From: Candidatus Omnitrophota bacterium
Lineage (GTDB): Bacteria > Omnitrophota > Gorgyraeia > Gygaellales > Profunditerraquicolaceae
DNA length: 36,499 bases
Reading direction: 5' to 3'
Assembly (NCBI GenBank): GCA_003598135.1
Contig: QZKA01000009.1
Coordinates: 1-36,499, forward strand
Shown: positions 16,084 to 23,600 of the stretch, one piece after another
Numbering within the stretch: the first letter of the stretch is position 1
Layout of the letters: every line of letters starts with the position of its first letter
Translations under genes and position numbers: made by a program
The notes under the pieces: generated by a model
The model's database searches: none
Told to the model about the DNA's origin: nothing
The model's input: only the letters and a program-made list of their open reading frames with translations

Positions 16084-17427
16084 ATGATCTACTTAGCTTC
16101 TGCTTCGGCTGCAAGAAGAAAGCTACTACGGATGTGCGGAATCCGCTTTAGGGCAGTGCCTTGCAGAATCAAGGAACAACATAAAACCGCAAACGCATCT
16201 TATGCGGCAGTGGTAAAACGCAACGCCCTCCTTAAAGCCAAGGCAGCAGCGCAAAAAGTAAAGACAGGCATAATTATCGGCGCAGATACTGTTTCCGTAC
16301 AGGACGGTAAAATCTTCGGTAAGCCTAAAAGCCTGCGCCAGGCGCGTATCATGTTAAAGAGATTTGCGCAGAGGCCGCAATGGGTATATACCGGATTAGC
16401 CGTAATCGACAAAGGGAAAAATAAGACGCTGCTGGCATACGAAAAGACCAAGGTATATATGGATACATTAACGGACAAAGAAATTTCCGCCTATTTCAGG
16501 AAGGTTTCTGTCCTAGATAAGGCCGGGAGTTTTGATATACAGGGCAGAGGTGCTTTATTTATCCGGCGTATCGAAGGATGTTTCTATAATGTGGTCGGAT
16601 TGCCGCTTGAAAAGCTCTACCGTATGCTTACACAATGCGGGGTGCCTCTATTTTGCCTGCTTTGCATGTGGTGTTCGGCTACGGTATTGACCGGCTGCAC
16701 TACCGAGTATAATATCGTAACCGGAAAAGAAGAGACTTTCTGGTACAGTAGTGAAAAAGAGGTCCAAATGGGCCGTTCCGTTGCCAAACAGATAGAAAAA
16801 GAATATAAACTCGTGGGTGATCCCCTAGTACAGAAGCGTATTCAGGATATCGGTAAAAAAATTGCAGCGGTTGCCGACAGGAAAGATATCGATTATACCT
16901 TTAAGGTGCTCGATGATGATGAAGTCAATGCGGTTTCGCTTCCCGGCGGGTTCGTCTATGTGTTCAAGGGAGTACTTGAGAAAGTCAAAAACGATGATGA
17001 GCTGGCTGCAGTGCTTGCGCATGAAGTAGGCCATGTGGTGGCAAGGCACAGCATAAAAAAACTGCAGGCAATGACCAGCTATTCGGTATTGATGATTCTT
17101 GCCTCGCAGGCCCCTCAGGCCTCAGAAATCAGCAACGCCGCAGAAGCGGCATTTGTTACCATTCTTTTAGGGTATGCGCGAGACGATGAATTGCTTGCCG
17201 ATCAGCTCGGCGCCCGTTATACAAAAGCTGCCGGGTATGACCCTGCTGCCATGATTGGTTTCCTTGAGACGCTGGAGGCGGTTAATCGCAGGAAGCCCCT
17301 GCGGCCAAAATCATACCTTAAGACCCATCCCTATGTGCCAGACCGCATCCGCGTAGTGAAGCAGGAACTGGGAGAGAAAATCGATTTTACCGATTACATC
17401 AACATCGAGCAGGAAAAAAAGTTATGA
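16084..17427 (+). CDS. Maf nucleotide pyrophosphatase domain running in frame into an M48 metallopeptidase
   Basis: Open frame of 447 aa with two modules. Residues 1 to about 180 are Maf/YhdE. The N-terminus is LASASAARRKLL, then IIGADTVSVQDGKIFGKP, KAGSFDIQGRGA and NVVGLPLEKLYRML follow, which together span a complete Maf pyrophosphatase. From about residue 190 a hydrophobic stretch ends in the lipobox VLTGC. After it comes an M48 peptidase with HEVGH at residues 313-317 and the third-ligand region DDELLADQLG. No stop codon separates the modules. Either a real fusion exists, or the peptidase starts at an internal codon such as ATG 16624, or a sequence error removed a stop. I start the gene at ATG 16084 because the Maf family begins there. 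Confidence 0.8.
   Translation: MIYLASASAARRKLLRMCGIRFRAVPCRIKEQHKTANASYAAVVKRNALLKAKAAAQKVKTGIIIGADTVSVQDGKIFGKPKSLRQARIMLKRFAQRPQWVYTGLAVIDKGKNKTLLAYEKTKVYMDTLTDKEISAYFRKVSVLDKAGSFDIQGRGALFIRRIEGCFYNVVGLPLEKLYRMLTQCGVPLFCLLCMWCSATVLTGCTTEYNIVTGKEETFWYSSEKEVQMGRSVAKQIEKEYKLVGDPLVQKRIQDIGKKIAAVADRKDIDYTFKVLDDDEVNAVSLPGGFVYVFKGVLEKVKNDDELAAVLAHEVGHVVARHSIKKLQAMTSYSVLMILASQAPQASEISNAAEAAFVTILLGYARDDELLADQLGARYTKAAGYDPAAMIGFLETLEAVNRRKPLRPKSYLKTHPYVPDRIRVVKQELGEKIDFTDYINIEQEKKL
16624..17427 (+). other. M48 family metallopeptidase lipoprotein module (possible separate gene start)
   Basis: If translated from ATG 16624, the product is a 267-aa lipoprotein. A short hydrophobic signal (CLLCMWCSATVLTGC) ends in a lipobox cysteine at about residue 25, followed by a peptidase domain of the LoiP/BepA kind. 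Residues EYNIVTGKEETFWYSSEKE after the lipobox are typical of M48 lipoproteins. LAHEVGHVVARHS is the zinc helix and DDELLADQLG supplies the downstream glutamate. Such enzymes serve in outer-membrane protein quality control. The signal lacks the usual N-terminal lysine or arginine, so the internal start is not certain. The stop overlaps the glycosidase start by four bases. Confidence 0.7.
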
Positions 17428-18512
17428 AGATCCTGCGCCTTTTTATGTGTGCTTGCTTAGTTTTCTGCGGGGCTGTTACGCTGCAGGCGCAAGAGAAAAA
17501 AACAATGTCTGACCCGTATACGGCTCAAGAGGAATCGCCTTTCGGAGTGCTTGAATTCCTGCATTGGAACCATTCGTGGAATAATTTTAAATTCCCGGAC
17601 GCCAAATCAGTAGGGAGGGCCTTAAAGCTGATGAAGAAGGCAGGGGTTGGTTTTGTGCGGATGGATTTTTTGTGGAGCGAAATCGAGCCTCAGCAAGGCG
17701 CATTTGATTTCAGTAAATACGACGCGCTGGTAAAGGCTGCCACGAAAGAAGGCATCCAGATTCTGGGGATCTTGCATTACAATACCCCCTGGGCTGCCTC
17801 ATGCGGCGAATGGAACTGTCCGCCGAGTGAGAACGGTTCTTTTGCGCGCTATGCCGCAAAGGTTGCCGAGCGCTATAAAGGTATTATCCGGTATTGGGAG
17901 GTGTGGAACGAGCCTGATTCGCGGATATACTGGTCAAACCAGGACGGGCTTAAAAGTTACTGCAGCCTTTTAAAAGATACCTACCTCGCCTTAAAAAAGG
18001 CAAACCCCGATTGCAAGGTATTAAACGGCGGCCTTGCCAATGGTATCTCAAGCGTCAATCGCCTTTATGATAACGGCGCAAAAGACTATTTCGATATCTT
18101 GAACCTTCATATTTTTGAATCTCCCCTTAACTATAAAGCCATTGAGGCGGTGAAATCATATCCTAAGCTTGCGCGGAAGATTATGGCCAGAAACGGCGAT
18201 GCGGGTAAACCGATATGGATTACCGAGATCGGTTGCCCCGGCGTAAGAAAGCCGCCCGACGTGAATAACTGGTGGATGGGCAAGAATCCCGACGAGCGTA
18301 AGCAGGCAGAATGGGTAAAAGACGTCTATACCGCCCTTTTGTATGAAGCGTCCGTTGAGAAAGTGTTTTGGGCGTTTTTTCGCGATTGCGACAAGCATTG
18401 GGATAACGGCATCGATTATTTCGGGCTGATCCGCTGGAACTATTCCGCAAAACCTGCTTTTTCCGCATATAGCGCATGCGTGAAAAGGTGGGAGCGCGCA
18501 AAGAGGCGGTAA
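17424..18512 (+). CDS. Secreted clan GH-A glycoside hydrolase (GH39/cellulase-like)
   Basis: 362 aa with a signal peptide (hydrophobic residues 4-20, likely cleaved near QAQ at 21-23). The (beta/alpha)8 barrel carries the two clan GH-A glutamates: Glu163 in WNEP (161-164) as acid/base and Glu268 in WITEIG as nucleophile. FVRMDFLWSEIEPQQGAFDF near residue 77-96 is the classic barrel start of GH5/GH39-type enzymes. The substrate is not evident; beta-xyloside, mannoside or glucan activities are all possible. It overlaps the M48 stop by four bases (ATGA), so it is coupled to an envelope gene. larE follows after 28 bases. Confidence 0.83.
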   Translation: MKILRLFMCACLVFCGAVTLQAQEKKTMSDPYTAQEESPFGVLEFLHWNHSWNNFKFPDAKSVGRALKLMKKAGVGFVRMDFLWSEIEPQQGAFDFSKYDALVKAATKEGIQILGILHYNTPWAASCGEWNCPPSENGSFARYAAKVAERYKGIIRYWEVWNEPDSRIYWSNQDGLKSYCSLLKDTYLALKKANPDCKVLNGGLANGISSVNRLYDNGAKDYFDILNLHIFESPLNYKAIEAVKSYPKLARKIMARNGDAGKPIWITEIGCPGVRKPPDVNNWWMGKNPDERKQAEWVKDVYTALLYEASVEKVFWAFFRDCDKHWDNGIDYFGLIRWNYSAKPAFSAYSACVKRWERAKRR

Positions 18513-18540
18513 ACTTTAAAAGGATTACCGTAGATTCCAT

Positions 18541-19350
18541 ATGGGTGGGGAGAAAAAACTCAAAAAACTGCGCCGTATCTTAAAAAGTGCCGGTTCGGCG
18601 CTGGTTGCCTTCTCAGGAGGCGTAGACAGCACGTTTCTATTGGCTGTTGCAGTAGATGTCCTTAAAGATAAGGTACAGGCAGTAACTGCCGTGTCAGCAA
18701 GTATGCCTGTTTCCGAGAGGGCGAGGGCTGTGTCGCTGGCACAATATCTTGGCGTGCGGCACAGGTTAGTGGTTGATTCCCCGCAGAAAAAATTCTGGAG
18801 TAATCCGAAAGAACGGTGTTATTATTGTAAAAAAGGTTTATTTATCCAGCTGGACCAGCTTGCCGGCAAGCTCGGGTTAACTACTGTTATCGAGGCAAGC
18901 AATGCCGATGATGCAAGAGACTACCGGCCCGGTGCCAGGGCAGTCCAGGAGTTGGGAGTCAGGAGCCCGCTTAAGGAAGCAGGGCTTACAAAAAATGAAA
19001 TAAGGATTTTTTCACGGACAATGGGGCTGCCGACCTGGAAACAGCCTGCAATGGCCTGTCTTGCATCGCGCATTCCTTACGGTGAGAAGATTACCCTTGA
19101 AAAATTTCTCAAGATCGGTAAGGCAGAGGAATTTCTGCGTCGGCTCAAGTTTGCGCAGGTGCGCGTGCGCCTGCAGGGCCAGGCTGCCCGTATCGAAGTA
19201 GCGAAGGAAAAAATCCCGTTAGTGGTGAAAATGCGCAAGAAAATTTCTGCGAAGCTTAGATCGCTTGGCTTCACGTACGTCAGTATAGACCTTGATGGTT
19301 ACCGCAGCGGCTCAATGAATGAGGTATTGGGATGGATGAGAAAAAAATAA
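18541..19350 (+). CDS. larE: ATP-dependent sacrificial sulfur transferase LarE
   Basis: 269-aa PP-loop enzyme that adenylates the pyridinium carboxylate and donates sulfur during nickel-pincer nucleotide (NPN) synthesis. The PP-loop is SGGVDS at residues 25-30. ERCYYCKKGLF (Cys93, Cys96) and MACLASRIPYG follow; Cys173 in the latter corresponds to the sacrificial cysteine of characterised LarE. Length and motif order separate it from GuaA and ThiI. It overlaps larB by 19 bases. LarC, which inserts nickel, and the lactate racemase LarA are not in this window, so NPN must be finished and used by genes elsewhere, or another epimerase uses it. Confidence 0.92.
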   Translation: MGGEKKLKKLRRILKSAGSALVAFSGGVDSTFLLAVAVDVLKDKVQAVTAVSASMPVSERARAVSLAQYLGVRHRLVVDSPQKKFWSNPKERCYYCKKGLFIQLDQLAGKLGLTTVIEASNADDARDYRPGARAVQELGVRSPLKEAGLTKNEIRIFSRTMGLPTWKQPAMACLASRIPYGEKITLEKFLKIGKAEEFLRRLKFAQVRVRLQGQAARIEVAKEKIPLVVKMRKKISAKLRSLGFTYVSIDLDGYRSGSMNEVLGWMRKK

Positions 19351-20090
19351 TAGCATTGTTCAAAAAAGTAAAAGCAGGAAAAATATCCACACACGAAGCG
19401 TTCCTGAAGCTCAGGCATCTGCCTTACGAAGACTTAGGTTTTGCGAAAGTCGATCATCATCGCCTGATGCGCACGGGATTCCCCGAGGTTATTTTTTGCC
19501 CGGGAAAACGCATAGAACAAATCGTCGCAATTTTTAAATCTCTTTCCCGCAGGAATAAAAACGTCCTTCTGACGCGGGCTGACGAAAAGATTTTTGGCAA
19601 GATAAAGAAAATAAACCGCAGGGCTGCTTACAACAAGGTAGCAGGTGCTGTGTATGTATTAGAGAAAAAGCCGGCAAAGAGCGGCTTTATCTCAGTGGTG
19701 TGCGCGGGTACTGCAGACCTGCCTGTCGCTGAAGAGGCAGCAGTTACCGCGGCGGTATTCGGCAGCTGTGTTGAGCGGGTATATGATGTCGGAGTGGCCG
19801 GCCTGCATAGGCTGCTCGATTCTTTTGACCGGATTGCCCGGAGCCGTTGCATTATCGTGATCGCGGGCATGGATGGCGTCCTCCCGTCGGTCGTGGGCGG
19901 GTTAGTTTCCTGCCCGGTCATTGCCGTGCCAACTTCGGTTGGGTACGGAGCGAATTTTAACGGCATCGCTCCCTTGTTAACCATGCTTAATAGCTGTGCC
20001 CCGAACGTTTCCGTAGTCAATATCAACAACGGATTCGGCGCCGGTTATATTGCCTCGCTGATCCATAAAATGTCGCTATGCAAAAACTAA
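19332..20090 (+). CDS. larB: Nickel-pincer cofactor biosynthesis protein LarB (AIR carboxylase-like)
   Basis: 252 aa. LarB carboxylates and hydrolyses nicotinic acid adenine dinucleotide as the first NPN step. The PurE-like domain occupies residues 120-250: VVCAGTADLPVAEEAA, then VIAGMDGVLPSVVGGLV and PTSVGYGANFNGIAPL. VNINNGFGAGYIASL closes it. These are characteristic of LarB rather than PurE, which lacks the N-terminal 110 residues. The start overlaps larE by 19 bases and the end overlaps the cupin gene by 13, so the three are one coupled unit. Confidence 0.93.
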   Translation: MDEKKIIALFKKVKAGKISTHEAFLKLRHLPYEDLGFAKVDHHRLMRTGFPEVIFCPGKRIEQIVAIFKSLSRRNKNVLLTRADEKIFGKIKKINRRAAYNKVAGAVYVLEKKPAKSGFISVVCAGTADLPVAEEAAVTAAVFGSCVERVYDVGVAGLHRLLDSFDRIARSRCIIVIAGMDGVLPSVVGGLVSCPVIAVPTSVGYGANFNGIAPLLTMLNSCAPNVSVVNINNGFGAGYIASLIHKMSLCKN

Positions 20091-20407
20091 AACCATCAGT
20101 AACGCCGATAGAAGGTAATGAGCGTTTCCAGCGGCTGCTCGCAGGGATCCCTTTTACTGCGGGTATGAAATCAGGCTGTGTGACATTAAAACCCCAGGAA
20201 TCCATAGGCGAGCACATAACCGATGCTAAGGAAGAGGCGATTATTGTATTGGAAGGTATGGCAGAAGTGTATATCGAAGGGAGACCTTTTTTCACTGCGC
20301 AGGCAAAAAGCCTCGTGTACATTCCTCCCGAAACAACCCACGATATAAAAAATATAGGTAACGCAATACTGCGGTATGTCTACGTCACTATACCTTTGGT
20401 TTTGTAG
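20078..20407 (+). CDS. Cupin domain protein
   Basis: 109-aa single-domain cupin. Motif 1 region: GEHITDAKEEAIIVLEG with His46. Motif 2 region: YIPPETTHDIKN with His88. The first motif has one histidine instead of the usual HxH, so metal binding may be altered. It overlaps larB by 13 bases, and a role in or around nickel-pincer metabolism or small-molecule binding is inference from that coupling. It is the last gene before the promoter of the giant protein. No signal peptide is present. Confidence 0.8.
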   Translation: MQKLKPSVTPIEGNERFQRLLAGIPFTAGMKSGCVTLKPQESIGEHITDAKEEAIIVLEGMAEVYIEGRPFFTAQAKSLVYIPPETTHDIKNIGNAILRYVYVTIPLVL

Positions 20408-20457
20408 TATCCTGACTGACACATACGCGGTCATAATGCGCACAGCCTAAAAAAAAC

Positions 20458-20485
20458 TTGACAAATTGAAATCACATGTTATACT
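20458..20485 (+). promoter_or_regulatory. Extended -10 promoter for the leader RNA and giant protein
   Basis: TTGACA at 20458-20463, 16-base spacer, TATACT at 20480-20485 preceded by TGT (extended -10). This is the closest match to consensus in the window. Transcription should start near 20492. Confidence 0.8.
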
Positions 20486-20491
20486 TCTCGC

Positions 20492-20586
20492 AAGTTTGTT
20501 AAAGGAGTAAGGTTTTTGGTGTGGGAGGACGCCGGAAGCCTGAAGTAGGAACCAGATTGAAACGGGTCAATCTGGTTTTATTTTTT
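20492..20586 (+). ncRNA. Structured leader RNA with intrinsic terminator, class not recognised
   Basis: About 95 nt between the promoter and the giant gene. GGTTTT at 20511-20516 can pair with GGAACC at 20548-20553, enclosing a G-rich core with the possible hairpin CCT-GAAGT-AGG. This closing stem shares three bases (ACC) with the 5' arm of the terminator, the kind of overlap expected of a riboswitch or attenuator. I could not match the core to any riboswitch family I know. A free-standing small RNA ending at the terminator is the alternative. Confidence 0.5.
20551..20586 (+). terminator. Rho-independent terminator inside the leader
   Basis: Perfect 10-bp stem, 20551-20560 with 20567-20576 (ACCAGATTGA / TCAATCTGGT), loop AACGGG, followed by TTTATTTTTT. 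It lies about 50 bases upstream of the giant gene's start, so it must be read through or regulated for that gene to be expressed from the visible promoter. Confidence 0.88.
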
Positions 20587-20633
20587 ATAGATAATAAAGA
20601 GTTTAAAAAAACTTTAATAAGGGAGGAACAGTA

Positions 20634-23600
20634 ATGAAAGCGTCCGGACTCAAAAAGGTTTTTTCGCTTTTGATTGTGTTAACCTTCATAGTGCAGCAGA
20701 CCGGTTTTGCCCAGGCAGTTTCTCAGCTGGATATATCTAAGTATATGACCGGTTTCTCCGGACCTGAGAAATTCAGGCCGATACAACTGCGTTACTTTTC
20801 CTACAATCCGCTTACCGATACCTTCCAGGTGCTTATTGACAAAGGCGATGTGAAGAATGCCAGCGATTCCCAGGTTAGAGAAAAAGGCCAGGAGCTTTTA
20901 AAATATTTCCTCGTAGGCATTGCTCTTCCCGATGAAAATTTTTGGGTTAATTTACGCCCGGATTCAGAAAACGAGATTATTAATCAGGAATTGGCTAAGA
21001 CTGACGTAGGAAAGGTACTCTTGGAAGCAGACCTGCAGCTTAAGAAAGATGTTGCCAGGTTTACTTCTCCGGAGACCGTAGAAGGCGCTGTATATTGGAA
21101 TGAATTATCCAAGAAAGCAGCTGCCCTGTTTGGCTCTGAAAATGTCACCATGCCTACCTTGATCCGTCCCTGGATTATACCTGCTGAAGTGATTATCCGG
21201 GAAAGCGGCCCTTCTGCTTTCGTATACAAGGCAACATTGAAAGTTATGCTGGAACAGGACCATTTGAAAAATTCCGCTACTTTTAATTTCAGCGATAAAA
21301 GGCTTAAAACCTTAAACGAATATTCTGCACAGTTAATCCGTCAGAGCATTATCCCTCAGCTTACCAAAGAAGTGAATTCTTCGCCTAAATATGCTGCCTT
21401 GCGTCAGGTTTTTAATTCCTTGATACTCGCCCGTTGGTTTAAGGGCAAATTTGCAGGGACGCACGGCGTGTATGCAAGTTTGATCAATAGCGGCAACTTG
21501 CAAGGATTGACCTCCGCGCAGCCATGGTCAAAGTCAGACTATTTTAGCCAATATCAGAAATCAGTTACCAACGGAGAATACCACGTCACCAAAGAGATTA
21601 ATGGAGCGTTTAGGACATTCTTTAGCGGCGGTATTGCCTTGAGGAACGAATTACAAATGCCTCGCCTTGGCGCATCGAGCTCTTCTTCGCCTATAGGTAC
21701 GTTCATCGGCAGCAACCCTCTTATTACCAGGGCATTGGGAAATGGTATGGTTTCGCTTACCGGCAAAGCCGAAGGCGGACAACTTCTGCCATCATTAATA
21801 ACCAGTCTCTTTACAGGAGGAAAAAGGATTGCCAGTTCGCCTCTACAAATAAGAAAAGACTTTAGTGTCCCGGAAGGTCAACCTAAGGGATTTTTTACTA
21901 ACGACTACCACTCATATAGGATAAGCGAGCTATTCTCATCCTCCATTGAAAAGATCCCTGATGCAGTAGTGAATGCGGTCAGAAATCAACTAAACCAAGA
22001 TATAGCCCAGGGAAAAATATTAAGCGCAGTGGTAAAAGACTTTGGCGGCACTGATATAGATGTTCAAGTTACTCACAGATATGGCGAATTAAATGCCGCT
22101 GTGCAAAGATTAATTATTGAGGCCTTAAAGGCGGGAGCTTTAAAGGCCCAGGAACTTGGTTTGTTAAAGCAGGGAATAATTGTAAATTCTATGAGCTTGG
22201 CTGATTTAGCCAAAGCCATGAGGCTAAAATATCAAACCCACTCTATAACCGAACGAAAATCGGAGCCGGTGGTGATTGTCAAAATGGTTGGCGCTGGTAT
22301 TGGGGCAGCTAATGTTAAGCTCTATCATGAATTTTTTATGCCGGGCTCCACTCCTCTACAAAAATTGGGATTTACACCTACGGGCAAAGTTGGCGTTCGT
22401 GGTTTTAGGGCAATAGTCAGGCGTACCGATGATGTCTTGAAGGGTAATTTTAACGGGCCGGTCTGGGAATTTGAGAATTCCTCGGCATTCGAAGATACAA
22501 AAGGAACAAAATACTTGTCTAAAAATGAAGGCCTGGAACTTTTAGCTCTTGCCAGCCAGCCCAATGATTTTCTGATCACCTCAGTGTATGCGGTAGAGGG
22601 CAGTACCTTGCCTTCAACCGAACCAGTGATTAGTGTGGTATACCAGCCGGTTTATGGAGAAGCAGGAAATTTACGCTCGCTTAACCCTACCTTTATATGT
22701 AGAAGCCAGAGCGGAGCAGATGCCGTGGGTGGGATTGCCAGTATGTTTTACGATGTCAATTTTGTCCCTGGCGGAGATAATGGCGAACGCTATGTAGTCA
22801 CAAAACCAGTAACATTGAATGAAGCAAGGATAGCACCGAAGGAAGGGGTTGCTCATGTGGTGGTTTATGGTTGGCAAAGCAAAGATAACGGAGCTATTCC
22901 TACAGAGAAAGACGGGATAATTGATCATGTGGCTATAAATCCGCCGGCTTTAGGCCCGGAGAGAAGATTAGCTGATTGGCTAGCGTCAATCATGACCACT
23001 CATCAGTGGGATCAGCCTTATCTGTCTCCGTTTGCGGCACAAGAACGGGTCGATCCGTTAAGAAATAAACAAAGCCATCTTTTTACGCGAGCACCAAAAG
23101 AGGCAGATATCGACCCGGTGATGAACGAAGTGGAGGCAAAAGTGGCCAATGGCCAATATTTATCTGTTACCGATGATAAAGCTGATATGGGAGGAAAATT
23201 CGGACATAACTTTACTCCGGAATATATGTTAGCGATTGACCGGGCAACGACTATGGAGGCAGCAGAGCTGGGGAAACTTAGCGATGGCAACATTATCGGG
23301 TTTACTGATAAGGCGCGTTTAAAAAGAGGGACAACTGTAAGTATCGGAGATGATAGCCATATTTTAATGCTAGGGGATAAATCTCGTAATAGCTCGGAGG
23401 GGCATCAATTATCATTCTTGGCGTTTACCCGTGGTTATCTCGCAGCGGTGGTATCCGGTGAAAAACCTTACGGATTAGCTCAGGATTTCGCAGGTAAAGA
23501 AGCGAAGGCAGCCATGGCCAATCCTTATTTTTATTCTCGCTTTAATACGCGTTTCTTTGAAATACTCAGACAGGTTATGCCATTGGATCATATGCGTATG

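Noticed and set aside
20492..20553. Glutamine (glnA-type) or c-di-GMP riboswitch
   Set aside because: Short words such as GAAGTAGG and GGACGC recall these classes, but the order and the closing stems do not fit.
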